Below, one piece after another: positions 50,758 through 59,750 of a stretch of 64,000 nt of DNA (position 1 is the stretch's first letter; each line of letters begins with the position of its first letter). Source of the stretch: Nocardia stercoris (GTDB lineage: Bacteria > Actinomycetota > Actinomycetes > Mycobacteriales > Mycobacteriaceae); contig NZ_RFFH01000006.1 of the NCBI RefSeq assembly GCF_003696265.1, positions 283,159 through 347,158 of the forward strand, written 5' to 3'. The notes beneath the pieces were generated by a model. It saw only the letters and a program-made list of their open reading frames with translations, searched no databases and was not told the DNA's origin. Position numbers and translations under genes: made by a program.

Positions 50758-50786
50758 AGTCTAGCGAAACCCCAGGTGGCGACCAA
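50758..50786 (-). promoter_or_regulatory. Promoter of the rplN (first spc) unit
   Basis: Minus strand: -35 TTGGTC (50781-50786), 17-bp spacer, -10 TAGACT (50758-50763). The predicted leader to the rplN GTG is about 185 nt. The sequence around it is closely similar to the rpsH promoter region. Confidence 0.75.
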
Positions 50787-50912
50787 ATCAGGGCCGAGCG
50801 GGCGGGCCGGCCACCACGACCGTGGGGGCGCGGACGCCAGGATCCAGCGCGGCACAACAGGTTCGGCTAGCCTCGGTCGGACGAAACCCCGCCCTTGGGA
50901 GAGGATCCGCCT

Positions 50913-52943
50913 GTGCGACCGTCCGATCGTCCGGCCCAGCCGAACCGCCGCGCCTTCCTGACCGCGCTCGGTGTCGTGCCGGTGTCGCTGGCGCTGGCCT
51001 CCTGCAGCACCGGTTCCAGCAGCAAGGCGCCGACCGGACCCGACCTCTCCCAGGTCGACGACGCGGTCCGCCTGCAGGACGACCTGTACCGGCACATCAA
51101 CGGCAAGTGGCTCGACTCGTTCCAGCTGCCGCCGGACAAGACCTCGGTCAGCACCTTCAGCGATATCGACGACCATGTCCAGGACCAGCTGCGGGCGGTC
51201 CTCGACAAGATCCACGATCCCAAGGACGGCACCGACGAGCAGCGGATGCGTGACATCTACGACGCGCGGATGGACACCGCGGCGTTCGACACTCTCGGCA
51301 TGACCCCGCTGCAGCCCTGGTTCGACAAGGCCGACCAGGCCGTCACCCGGGCCGACCTGGCGAAGCTCATGGGTCAGATGCCGATCGCCGGCGTCGTCGG
51401 CATCGGGGTGAGCATCGACGCCAAGGACTCCACCAAGTACGTCCCGGAGATCTCCCAGTCGGGGCCAGGTATCACGGCGAAGTACTACAGCGACCCGGCC
51501 TTCGCCAAGTATCTGGCCGCGTACCGCACCCTGTTGCAGGCGCTGGCGACCGGCGCGGGCTTCCCGGATCCGGCGGGTACCACGAACCGCCTCATCGACC
51601 TGGAGACCAAGATCGCGGCCGCGTTCTGGGATCCGACCAAGACGCGCGACGCCGACCTCACCTATAACCCCATGAGCTGGGATCAGCTGGTCGCGTTGGG
51701 GCCCGGATTCGACTGGGACCCGTGGCTGGCGGGCACCTCGAACCGGCCCAAGGAACTGTTCGCCCGGGTCGTCGTGGGTGAACCCTCGTTCATCACGGCG
51801 ATCGCCCGGATCTGGACCGAGACCGACGAGGCGACCTGGCGCGAATATCTGAAGATGGCGATGCTGCGCAAGTACGCGAAGTATCTGAAGAAGGACCTGT
51901 CCGACGCCAACTTCGAATATCTGAAGGCCACGACCGGTGTCGCCGAACGCCCGGAGCTGTGGAAGTCCGCGGTCGGCGCGGTCGACAACTATCTGGGTGA
52001 ACCGCTGGGCAAGCTGTATGTGGACGCCTATTTCCCGGCCGATGCCAAGAACCGGGCCAAGGATCTGGTGAACAACCTGCTCGCGGCCTATCACGAGAAT
52101 TTCGCCAACTCCAGCTGGATGTCGCCGGCGACCCGGGACGCGGCCATCGCGAAACTGAACAAGATCACCGTCAAGATCGGGTACCCCGACAAGTGGCGGG
52201 ACTATTCCGGGCTGAAGATCACCCGGGGCAAGCTGATCGAGTCCGTGATCGCGGTCGAGCTGTTCGAATCGCAATACTCGATGAACAAGCTCGGCAACCC
52301 GGTCGACAAGTCCGAATGGGGAATGACGCCGCAGACCGTCAACGCGTACTACGAGGCCAGCTCGAACTCGATCAATTTCCCGGCCGGCATCCTGCAGGCC
52401 CCCGCCTTCGACAAGGACGCCGCGGCCGCTGTGAACTACGGCGCGATCGGCGCCATCATCGGCCACGAGATCGGGCACGGATTCGACGATCAGGGCTCGA
52501 AGTACGACGGCGACGGTAATCGGGTCGACTGGTGGACCCAGCACGATAAGGACCTGTTCCAGGCGAAGGTGAACCAGCTGATCGCCCAGTACAACGGCCT
52601 GGTCCCGGCCGGGCTCGGCCCCGACCAGCACGTCAACGGGCAACTCACCGTCGGTGAGAATCTCGCCGACCTGCGGGGTCTGATGATCTCGCTGGCCGCC
52701 TACCGGATCGCGGAGAAGAAGGACGACCCCGACTACACCGCCATGTTCCAGTCGTGGGCGCGGTACTGGCGGGAGAAGCAGACGCCCGAGGCCTTGGAGC
52801 AGCAGCTCGCCAACGACCCGCACTCGCCCGGCGAGTTCCGCTGCAACCAGGTGGTGCGCAACCTGCCCGAGTTCTACCGCACATTCGGGGTGACGCCCTC
52901 GGACAAGTTGTTCCTGGCCGAGGACCAGCGGGTCTCGCTCTAG
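50913..52943 (+). CDS. M13 (neprilysin-like) metallopeptidase, Tat-type lipoprotein
   Basis: 676 residues from a GTG at 50913 with GGGAGAGGA upstream; a TTG 18 bases earlier is possible but less likely. The signal peptide has a twin-arginine, NRRAFLTALG, and a lipobox, LASC, so the protein is probably exported by Tat and lipid-anchored outside. The catalytic zinc site is GHEIGHGFDD (about 516-526) with the third ligand in TVGENLADLRG (about Glu580). NAYYEASSNSINFPAGIL is the substrate-binding motif. It degrades peptides at the cell surface. Confidence 0.93.
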   Translation: MRPSDRPAQPNRRAFLTALGVVPVSLALASCSTGSSSKAPTGPDLSQVDDAVRLQDDLYRHINGKWLDSFQLPPDKTSVSTFSDIDDHVQDQLRAVLDKIHDPKDGTDEQRMRDIYDARMDTAAFDTLGMTPLQPWFDKADQAVTRADLAKLMGQMPIAGVVGIGVSIDAKDSTKYVPEISQSGPGITAKYYSDPAFAKYLAAYRTLLQALATGAGFPDPAGTTNRLIDLETKIAAAFWDPTKTRDADLTYNPMSWDQLVALGPGFDWDPWLAGTSNRPKELFARVVVGEPSFITAIARIWTETDEATWREYLKMAMLRKYAKYLKKDLSDANFEYLKATTGVAERPELWKSAVGAVDNYLGEPLGKLYVDAYFPADAKNRAKDLVNNLLAAYHENFANSSWMSPATRDAAIAKLNKITVKIGYPDKWRDYSGLKITRGKLIESVIAVELFESQYSMNKLGNPVDKSEWGMTPQTVNAYYEASSNSINFPAGILQAPAFDKDAAAAVNYGAIGAIIGHEIGHGFDDQGSKYDGDGNRVDWWTQHDKDLFQAKVNQLIAQYNGLVPAGLGPDQHVNGQLTVGENLADLRGLMISLAAYRIAEKKDDPDYTAMFQSWARYWREKQTPEALEQQLANDPHSPGEFRCNQVVRNLPEFYRTFGVTPSDKLFLAEDQRVSL

Positions 52944-52953
52944 CAGCCGCCGG

Positions 52954-53697
52954 TCAGCGCGGCACCTTGGCGGTGAGCTTGCTGCCGTTGTCGTTCTTGA
53001 CCAGGCAGGACACACTGGAGTCCAGGTCGAACTGCTTCTTGTTGGCCGGGTAGTAGTAGAAGATCCGCAGGTCGTCGAGGGCGGGGCTGTTGGCCAGCGC
53101 CTTCTCGATGTTGTCGGTGCACTTGGTGTCAGCCTGGGTCTCGGCGTCGGTGCTGCTGACCCAGGTCCCCGGCAGGTTGAAGGTCGAGATGACCTCGCCG
53201 TCATGGGGTTCCGTGCAGGGCAGCACCTTCACGTCGGTGACCCGGACCGCTTCCTGGATGCCGTCGACACAGTCGCCGACGTGCAGGTCGGTGACCTGCT
53301 GGGTGCCGCCGGTGGTCACCGAACCGGACGCGTCGCGGCTCGGCTCGTGGGCGCGGATGTAGAAGACGCCGATCGCGCCGACGGCCACCCAGACCAGGGT
53401 CAGCAGCATGCCGGCGATGGCCAGGCCACGGCCGCGCTGCCCGCGCGACCGGATCTGGCCGAGCGCGACCAGCCCGAAGATGAGCGACAGGCCACAGCCG
53501 CCGATCAAGCCGAAGATGAAGGAGGCAACGGCGAACCCGTTCATTTTCCCCTGCTGGCCCGGCGGATATCCGGGTGCCGGATAGCCGGGAGCCTGGCCGT
53601 AGGCAGGCTGCCCCCAGGGCTGCTGCGGCTGGCCGGCCGGCGGGTACGGGCCGCCCTGTTGCGGATAGCCCTGCGGCGGTTGCTGGTTCGGATACAC
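52954..53697 (-). CDS. DUF4190 / septum-formation-type membrane protein
   Basis: 247 residues from a GTG with GGGAGGG before it. A Pro/Gly/Gln/Tyr-rich cytosolic tail (1-~62) leads to two membrane helices (~68-90 and ~105-127; the DUF4190 pattern IFGLVALGQIRSRGQRGRGLA). The extracytoplasmic part holds LHVGDCVDGIQEAV, PCTEPHDGEVIS and a second pair of Cys, like the septum-formation domain (PF13845 type). Located in the cell envelope; function unknown. Convergent with the M13 gene, ten bases apart. Confidence 0.75.
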   Translation of the reverse strand: MYPNQQPPQGYPQQGGPYPPAGQPQQPWGQPAYGQAPGYPAPGYPPGQQGKMNGFAVASFIFGLIGGCGLSLIFGLVALGQIRSRGQRGRGLAIAGMLLTLVWVAVGAIGVFYIRAHEPSRDASGSVTTGGTQQVTDLHVGDCVDGIQEAVRVTDVKVLPCTEPHDGEVISTFNLPGTWVSSTDAETQADTKCTDNIEKALANSPALDDLRIFYYYPANKKQFDLDSSVSCLVKNDNGSKLTAKVPR

Positions 53698-53833
53698 CTG
53701 ATTCCCTCCCGAAACACACTGCGGGCCATCCGGCACCACGGCGCCGATGACTGTACCGCCGGCGCCGCGGCAACGCAGTCGGCCGTTGCCCCGGCTGGGG
53801 ACCCGCGCCGCCCCGGCCGATAGCCTGGCGGGG

Positions 53834-54781
53834 ATGAGACGCAGGCAGACGCCGCCGCTGCCGAAACGGCACGGACTGGACCCGGCCCGGCTCAGGATGC
53901 CGGAGGACGGGCACTGGGCGACTGTCCGCGACCATCTGGTGGACCGGCTCCCCCGTGTCGCGCCGCAGCGGATCGATCAACTGCTGGCCGCGGGCGACAT
54001 CGTCGATCTCGCTGGTCCGATCGCCCCCGACGCGCCCTATGTCCCCGGTGGCGCGATCTGGTTCCACCGCGATCTGCCGGCCGAGACGCCCGTCCCGTTC
54101 GACCTAGACATCGTGTACCGCGACGACGACATCGTCGTCGTGGACAAGCCGCACTTCCTGTCCACCATTCCGCGCGGGCAGCACATTCTGGAGACCGCCC
54201 TTGTGCGGCTGCGCGGCAGTTTGGATCTGCCCGAGCTGATTCCCGCCCATCGGCTGGACCGCGCCACAGCCGGGCTGGTGCTGTTCGTGGCGAACCCGGC
54301 ACTGCGCGGGGCGTACCAGACGCTGTTCCAGCAGCGCCGGGTGCGCAAACAGTACGAGGCCGTCGCCCGGCACGATCCGGACCTGGACCTGCCGCGCACC
54401 ATTCGTAGCCGAATCATCAAGGAGCGTCAGGTAATTCGCGCTTTCGAGGTAGACGGTGAGCCGAACGCGGAGACGTTGGTGGAACTACTGGAACACCGCG
54501 GCGGAATGGGCCGCTACCGGCTGTCCCCGCATACCGGGCGCACTCATCAGCTACGAGTTCATATGAACGGCTTGGGAATTCCGATTCTGGGTGACGACTT
54601 CTATCCCGAACTCACCGAGAAACCGGTCGACGATTTCACGCGTCCACTGCAATTGCTTGCTGCCACACTGGAATTCGATGATCCGGTATCGAAGCAGCCG
54701 CGGCGTTTCGAGACCGGCCGCACCCTTGCCGCCTGGCACGATCCGGCGTCGTGGGCCGCTGCGCCACGCACTGCCGGCTGA
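53834..54781 (+). CDS. RluA-family rRNA pseudouridine synthase
   Basis: 315 residues from an ATG at 53834. The catalytic Asp lies in IPAHRLDRATAGLVLFV (HRLDRxTxG), followed by YRLSPHTGRTHQLRVHM and GIPILGDDFYPEL. An N-terminal S4-like region (PQRIDQLLAAGDIVDLAG) is present. It modifies 23S rRNA or tRNA uridines; the exact site cannot be told. It is divergent from the DUF4190 gene. Confidence 0.9.
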   Translation: MRRRQTPPLPKRHGLDPARLRMPEDGHWATVRDHLVDRLPRVAPQRIDQLLAAGDIVDLAGPIAPDAPYVPGGAIWFHRDLPAETPVPFDLDIVYRDDDIVVVDKPHFLSTIPRGQHILETALVRLRGSLDLPELIPAHRLDRATAGLVLFVANPALRGAYQTLFQQRRVRKQYEAVARHDPDLDLPRTIRSRIIKERQVIRAFEVDGEPNAETLVELLEHRGGMGRYRLSPHTGRTHQLRVHMNGLGIPILGDDFYPELTEKPVDDFTRPLQLLAATLEFDDPVSKQPRRFETGRTLAAWHDPASWAAAPRTAG

Positions 54782-54993
54782 CCGCTCACCCGGCACACCT
54801 GCGACACGACCCGAACGAATGTTCGCCTCGCCATTGACCCTGCCCGCCGCTGCCCATTAATCTCTGAACGATCACACATGTGTTCGATCGAGCAACCGCA
54901 GCAAGGACACAGACCCGCGGGAAGTAACTGACGCAACCGGTTTCGATGGGATACCCACCGGGCGTGTCGGAGCCCGCCGAGTGGAGCGAGGCC

Positions 54994-56979
54994 ATGGAAC
55001 ACACCAGTGCGATACCTACTCCCCCGCCCGGTGACGGCCCGGGTGACGCCGATATCCACGCGCTCGCCCAGCGAGTAGCGGTGGCCCGCGGCAAGATTCC
55101 GCTGCAGAGCGACCCGGCCCTGTTCGAGGAGCTGTCCGAGTCCGAGATCGTGGCCGAACGCAAACTCGCCGAATGGGCTCGCGCCCAGCGCCGGGAGCAG
55201 CGCAAACGGGCCCTCGCGGCGGAGCTCGCGAGCGAGCGGCGCGACCGCAAGGTCGCCATGGAACTGGACCGTGCCGACGACGCCGACGCCCGCTGGCATC
55301 GGCGGGCGCTCGCCGCGCGGCGGCGGGTCGACAGTGCCGATGCCCGGCTGGCTCAGCTGTACCGCCGCGCGGAGTGGTCCTCGCGCGCGCTGATCGGGGT
55401 CGTGGTGCTCGGCATGGTCTGGGCCGGAGTCAACGTCCAGCACAATCTGGTGCCCAGCGGCGATATGCACGACCCGCTGTACTGGCTGAGTTACGGCTTC
55501 GAGGCGATGATCTCGATCCCGATCATCACGATCATGGTGGTGGCCACCACCGCCGCCCGTTGGGGCCGCGAAATCGACCGTGGCAAGGTCGTTTTCCTCG
55601 AAGCCGCACTGCTCGGCGTGACCATCGCGCTGAACGCGGGCCCGCACCTGGCGCGCGGCGCCACCGCGCATGCCGCCGAGGCCGGGGTCGCCCCGGTCAT
55701 GGTGGGGGTGGTGATCTGGTTGCACGCCTGGGTATCCGCCCGGTACGCGCAGCTGATCGAGGGCCTGCCGGTCACCGAGCCGAGCGAGGACGTGCGGCGA
55801 CGCGAGTCGTCACGGGTCGCGCCGGCCGACTATCGGGCCGAGGCGCCCGCCTTGCCCGCCGCCTCGCCCGAGATACCGGTGTACGCCGGTCGGCCGGTGT
55901 ACGGCCCCGAGCGGCTCGGCGCGGCCGCGCCGACTGCCCTCGCGACCGCCGTCCCGTTCACCCGCCTGGATGCCGCCACGCCGCGGCACTCCGAACCCGC
56001 CCGGCCACCGGTCAACGGCCATGCGGTCACGCACCGGCACAACGGGTTCCACGGCACGGACGGTGCCGAGTCCGAGGGTCACATAGTGGCCTCGGCGACG
56101 ACTTCTGAACCTGCTGCCGCACCTGCCGGCAGTGACGTGGCCGCACCGGCCACCGAATCGGGCATCGCCGGGCCCGTCGTGTCCGCACCGGCCCCATCCA
56201 CCGACACCGCCACGACCTCGGTGACATCGATCCGGTCCGACGACGCTGCCGCATCCGTGACACCGATCGATGCCGCCGCAGCGGCTGCCACGGCCCCCGT
56301 CGAGCCCGCCGCGTCGGTGGCGCCGCTCGATTCCCGCCGCGCGGACCCGACCACCGCGGCCCCCACCGCGCTGGACGACACGATGATCGCCGAGCTGATC
56401 CGGATGGTCACCACCCGGACCGACGACGCCGCGGAACCCGCACATGAAAAGGCCCGGCCCGAGCCGGAACTCGACCCGGAGGCAACCGAGCCGAGCGATC
56501 CCGCCGAGCCGATCCGCCGTCCGGCCCGGCGCGCGACGGTAGACACCGCGCAGTACGTGCTGGACACCGTCGCGGCTCCGGTCGCTCCCGCACCGCGCCG
56601 GACACCCGTCCGCCCGCTGACCGTGGTGCCCGCTCAGGACACCCCACACGCCCGGCCCGCGGCTCGCGCACCGGAAGCACAACAGCCGCGGGAGCCGCAG
56701 CGCGCCCCCGCGCCGCAACCGCTGCCCATCCCCGCCGACACCCTCGTGCACAACGGTGACGCCGAGATCGAAGGTGTGGAGGTGTGGGCCGTCGCCCGCG
56801 AGATCTCCGAACGGGGCCTGTCCGGCCTGCCCGTCGATCAGCTGGCCGAGATCCTCACCCTGGCCGACCAGTCCTGGACTCCCGCCGGTATCGGCGCCGA
56901 AGTCGGTATGTCGGGGTCGGCCGTCCTGCGGATCCTCGAGGCCGCCCGCCGGCTCCGGCCGCACGCCATCAGCGGATAG
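54994..56979 (+). CDS. DUF2637-containing protein with long linker and HTH-like end
   Basis: 661 residues from an ATG with GGAG; an ATG 48 bases upstream would add 16. A charged coiled-coil-like region (~45-120, EIVAERKLAEWARAQRREQR) precedes a DUF2637-type membrane part (~128-235: VVVLGMVWAGVNVQHNLVPS, YWLSYGFEAMISIPIITIMV, EAALLGVTIALNAGPHLARG). A ~350-residue Ala/Pro/Thr linker follows, then a C-terminal helical domain (DQLAEILTLADQSWTPAGIG AEVGMSGSAVLRILEAARRL) that looks like a winged-helix. DUF2637 proteins are best known from actinomycete plasmids and integrative elements. No integrase is visible here. Confidence 0.7.
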   Translation: MEHTSAIPTPPPGDGPGDADIHALAQRVAVARGKIPLQSDPALFEELSESEIVAERKLAEWARAQRREQRKRALAAELASERRDRKVAMELDRADDADARWHRRALAARRRVDSADARLAQLYRRAEWSSRALIGVVVLGMVWAGVNVQHNLVPSGDMHDPLYWLSYGFEAMISIPIITIMVVATTAARWGREIDRGKVVFLEAALLGVTIALNAGPHLARGATAHAAEAGVAPVMVGVVIWLHAWVSARYAQLIEGLPVTEPSEDVRRRESSRVAPADYRAEAPALPAASPEIPVYAGRPVYGPERLGAAAPTALATAVPFTRLDAATPRHSEPARPPVNGHAVTHRHNGFHGTDGAESEGHIVASATTSEPAAAPAGSDVAAPATESGIAGPVVSAPAPSTDTATTSVTSIRSDDAAASVTPIDAAAAAATAPVEPAASVAPLDSRRADPTTAAPTALDDTMIAELIRMVTTRTDDAAEPAHEKARPEPELDPEATEPSDPAEPIRRPARRATVDTAQYVLDTVAAPVAPAPRRTPVRPLTVVPAQDTPHARPAARAPEAQQPREPQRAPAPQPLPIPADTLVHNGDAEIEGVEVWAVAREISERGLSGLPVDQLAEILTLADQSWTPAGIGAEVGMSGSAVLRILEAARRLRPHAISG

Positions 56980-56982
56980 GCA

Positions 56983-57795
56983 TCAGGCCGCGGCGGCCAG
57001 GCGGAGGCGTTCGGCCACCTCGTTGAAGATGTAGAAGTTGGGGATGGTCGCGACCGGGGCCAGGGACTTCCACTGACCAGCGACCTTGATCCGGACCAGG
57101 TCGTGGCGGGCGTCGATGGTCTGGACGTCTTCCCAGCGATAGACCTGGTCGCGATGGGTGAGATCGTCCAGATGCAGGGCGAGCTCACCGAACTCGACAC
57201 GTTGCTCGGCATCGATCGCGGCTACCACCTGCGGCAATTGGGTTGCGGTCACAGCGGATTGAATGATCGGCGTCCATTCCCGGGCACCTTCGAAGGTCTC
57301 GTCGATCTGTGTCGGCGCTCCGGACGGGCCGCTCAGCGTGATGGCGTAGTCGGTGCTGGCGGTGGCGGCCTGCTCGAACGGAATGGAGCGCTGATGCACC
57401 TGCACCGTGTCCCAGCGGTAGGCCACGACCTCCTCGCCGCGGTGATAGACCGTCAGCCCCGACTCGAACAGGTCGAGCCGGGCATCGCGACCGGCACCGC
57501 CACGGGCGCGCACGACGGCGACCGCCGCCGGCAACAGTGCCACCGAGCCGAGCGCGAGACCGCCACCTACCGAACCCGCGGCCAGGCAGATCGCGCCGAT
57601 CAGCGTGAGCCCGCCCGCTACGATCCCGCAGCCACGAACCACGGTGTCGCGGCTGGCGGGTGCGGCCTGATAGGTGCGGCGATGAACGCCGAGTTGCTCG
57701 TGCTCGGCCATCAGGCGAATCAGCTGTGACAATGGGACCGTGCGCCGGCTCTCGGTTCCCGGGCTGTCACCCGCCAGCGTGTTCGTGCTGGTCAA
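56983..57795 (-). CDS. DUF6585-family membrane protein
   Basis: 270 residues. Two hydrophobic helices at ~52-92 are followed by two PH-like halves: LDLFESGLTVYHRGEEVVAY RWDTVQV, then FGELALHLDDLTHRDQVYRW EDVQTIDA. This repeated pattern (F...GL......G....RWdd) is that of the DUF6585 family. Function unknown. It ends three bases from the DUF2637 gene on the opposite strand. Confidence 0.7.
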   Translation of the reverse strand: MTSTNTLAGDSPGTESRRTVPLSQLIRLMAEHEQLGVHRRTYQAAPASRDTVVRGCGIVAGGLTLIGAICLAAGSVGGGLALGSVALLPAAVAVVRARGGAGRDARLDLFESGLTVYHRGEEVVAYRWDTVQVHQRSIPFEQAATASTDYAITLSGPSGAPTQIDETFEGAREWTPIIQSAVTATQLPQVVAAIDAEQRVEFGELALHLDDLTHRDQVYRWEDVQTIDARHDLVRIKVAGQWKSLAPVATIPNFYIFNEVAERLRLAAAA

Positions 57796-58067
57796 TCTTG
57801 CCTCCAGACAGCGGATTTCTCCGCGCAGCGTATGCGACCTGCTTCCGCTTCGCTACCGCAGGTACCGGAAAGATTCGTCGCACGCGTCAATCCCCCTCCC
57901 GCCCGGACCGTGATCTTTCGCCGCGAGCTCACCAGAGATGTTCGCGTACTTGATCTATCCTGATCGCAGGCGATCACCGCGCAGCGCAGCGTTCGTCGAA
58001 AGCGTTCGACGGCAACTACATCCGCTCCGGCGCAGTCGCGACGAGCTACGAGACCAGGAGAAATCTC

Positions 58068-58433
58068 ATGCGCCTCAGCCGAATCACTGCCGCGATCCTC
58101 ACCTTCGGCGCCGTTGCCACGCTGGCGCTGGCGCCCACCGCGCCGGCCGCCACGCTCGACAGCGGATCGGCCACCGGCACCTGCGCGGCGGCCCGTACCC
58201 CCACCGATTACCTGTTCCTGCGCGGCGCCTACCTCGATACCGCCGCGTGCGACGCCCAGGACGGCGGCATCCAGATGGCGCTCGCGGACTGCCAATGGCT
58301 GGACGACAACGGCAACACCCCTGACACCAGAGCCGAACTCGCGCACCAGAACTCGGCCACCGTGCAGTACCCGTTCACCTTCATCACGGCGGCCATCAAC
58401 GCCTACTGCCCGCAGTACCGGTACGGGCTGTAG
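58068..58433 (+). CDS. Small secreted protein, DUF732-like
   Basis: 121 residues with a Sec signal peptide (MRLSRITAAILTFGAVATLA LAPTAPAA, cleavage near residue 28). The mature part has four Cys (GTCAAA, AACDA, DCQWL, YCPQY), probably two disulphides, and TPTDYLFLRGAYLD, reminiscent of mycobacterial DUF732 proteins. A CAGGAGAA ribosome site is four bases before the ATG. Stands alone. Function unknown; possibly envelope or extracellular. Confidence 0.65.
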   Translation: MRLSRITAAILTFGAVATLALAPTAPAATLDSGSATGTCAAARTPTDYLFLRGAYLDTAACDAQDGGIQMALADCQWLDDNGNTPDTRAELAHQNSATVQYPFTFITAAINAYCPQYRYGL

Positions 58434-58559
58434 CTGCCGGCTAGCGGATCCGGTCACGTTCGCGGCGCCGAACCGCGAGCACCTGCGCGACGGCCGCCGG
58501 CCACTGGGCGAAAAGGGTTCCGGGATACAGCCCGATGCCGTGCGCCTCGAGCGAGAAAA

Positions 58560-58823
58560 TCAGGCCGTATCGCTGAGCGTCGCGGACTCCCAGCAGGAGG
58601 CCAGGTCTTCCAGCGGAATGTCGAGCGCGCGCGCCAAGCCGACGACGGTACCGAACGCCGGAGTCGCCAGCCGGCCGGACTCGATCTTGCGCAGCGTCTC
58701 CGGCGAGATTCCCGCAGCCCGGGCGATCGCCGCCGGGTCCGCACTGCCGCGGGCAGCGCGCAGCTGGGCACCGAGGCGGCGGCCTGCCTCGAGCTGGGCC
58801 GGGGTGTGCGGAAGACGGACCAT
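58560..58823 (-). CDS. XRE-family regulator
   Basis: 87 residues. One lambda-repressor-type helix-turn-helix: QLEAGRRLGAQLRAARGSAD, IARAAGISPETLRKIESGRL and FGTVVGLARALDIPLEDLAS. The ATG at 58823 is divergent from the methionine aminopeptidase gene (start 58900). The 76 bp between them hold two GGTATTWWAATACC dyads, the probable operators. Most likely an autorepressor that also controls the aminopeptidase. Confidence 0.85.
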   Translation of the reverse strand: MVRLPHTPAQLEAGRRLGAQLRAARGSADPAAIARAAGISPETLRKIESGRLATPAFGTVVGLARALDIPLEDLASCWESATLSDTA

Positions 58824-58841
58824 GCCCCCACTGTATCGACT

Positions 58842-58855
58842 GGTATTTAAATACC
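58842..58855. promoter_or_regulatory. Operator O1: perfect palindrome GGTATTTAAATACC
   Basis: A 14-bp perfect dyad 19 bp upstream of the XRE start. Its AT content stands out against the region. It probably overlaps the XRE promoter. Pairs with O2 at 58873-58886. Confidence 0.75.
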
Positions 58856-58872
58856 GCAACCGCTACGCTGCC

Positions 58873-58886
58873 GGTATTAAAATACC
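58873..58886. promoter_or_regulatory. Operator O2: near-palindrome GGTATTAAAATACC
   Basis: Differs from O1 by one base. The centres of O1 and O2 are 31 bp apart, about three DNA turns, so two dimers would sit on one face of the helix. TAAAAT inside O2 may be the -10 of the aminopeptidase promoter, so binding would block it. Confidence 0.75.
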
Positions 58887-58899
58887 TACGGAGGTCGTA

Positions 58900-59667
58900 A
58901 TGGTGGAACTGAAGAGCCCGGACGAGATCGAGCGAATGCGGGAGACCGGGCGCTTCGTCGCCGACGTCCTGGCCCGGCTGCGGGAACAGGCTGTGGTAGG
59001 CGTCAACCTGCTCGACCTGGAGGAATACGTCCGCGACCGCATCCGGGAGCGCGGCGCCACATCCTGCTACTGGGACTACGCACCCTCCTTCGGGCGCGGG
59101 CCGTTCCGCAACACGGTCTGCCTGTCGGTGAACGACGCTGTGCTGCACGGACTCCCGCACGACTACCGGCTACGGGACGGAGACGTGCTGAGCATGGATC
59201 TGGCCGTTTCGATCGACGGCTGGGTGGCCGACTCGGCGATCACGACGATCGTCGGCGCCGCCGATCCCGAGGACCTGCGCCTGGTCCGCACCACCGAACG
59301 CGCACTGGCCGCCGCGATCGCCGTGGCCGTGCCCGGCAATCGAATCGGGGACCTGTCCGCCGCCATCGCGGCCGTCGCCGCCGCGGCCGGCTATGGGGTG
59401 AACACCGAGTTCGGTGGCCACGGACTGGGTCGCACCATGCACGAGGATCCGCACGTCCCCAACAGCGGCCGCCCCGGGCGCGGCTACCCGCTCACACCCG
59501 GTCTGACCATCGCCGTCGAACCCTGGTTCACCCGCGGTGATTCCGGACTCGCGGTGGATCCGGACGGGTGGACCCTGCGCAGCGCCGACGGTTCGCGCAC
59601 CGCCCACAGCGAGCACACGATCGCCGTCACCGAATCCGGTCCGAGCATTCTGACCGTCGCCGCCTGA
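58900..59667 (+). CDS. Methionine aminopeptidase type I, second copy
   Basis: 255 residues from an ATG with GGAGG. Metal ligands complete: MDLAVSIDGWVADSAITTIV, GGHGLGRTMHEDPHVPN, VEPWFTRG and SEHTIAV. It is quite different from the copy at 40428 (for example SCYWDYAPSFGRGPFRNTVC in place of YHGFPASIC), and it lacks an N-terminal SH3-linker or zinc finger. It lies with an XRE regulator and paired operators, so it is probably conditionally expressed. Possible roles are a backup under stress or resistance to an inhibitor of the main enzyme (inference). Confidence 0.92.
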   Translation: MVELKSPDEIERMRETGRFVADVLARLREQAVVGVNLLDLEEYVRDRIRERGATSCYWDYAPSFGRGPFRNTVCLSVNDAVLHGLPHDYRLRDGDVLSMDLAVSIDGWVADSAITTIVGAADPEDLRLVRTTERALAAAIAVAVPGNRIGDLSAAIAAVAAAAGYGVNTEFGGHGLGRTMHEDPHVPNSGRPGRGYPLTPGLTIAVEPWFTRGDSGLAVDPDGWTLRSADGSRTAHSEHTIAVTESGPSILTVAA

Positions 59668-59692
59668 CAGCGTGTCGACCACATCCGGCGAA

Positions 59693-59731
59693 GCCCCCAC
59701 CGCGCATGCCGAGGCGACGCCCGGTGGGGGC
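59693..59731. terminator. Bidirectional hairpin between convergent genes
   Basis: GCCCCCACC (59693-59701) pairs with GGTGGGGGC (59723-59731) across 21 bases. It lies 25 bp after the aminopeptidase stop and 20 bp from the glycosyltransferase stop, so it can serve both. Confidence 0.55.
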
Positions 59732-59750
59732 GTGAACGATACGAGTCCGC

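Noticed and set aside
54994..56979. Prophage or integrative element suggested by DUF2637
   Set aside because: No integrase, relaxase, replication gene, tRNA or direct-repeat border seen around it.
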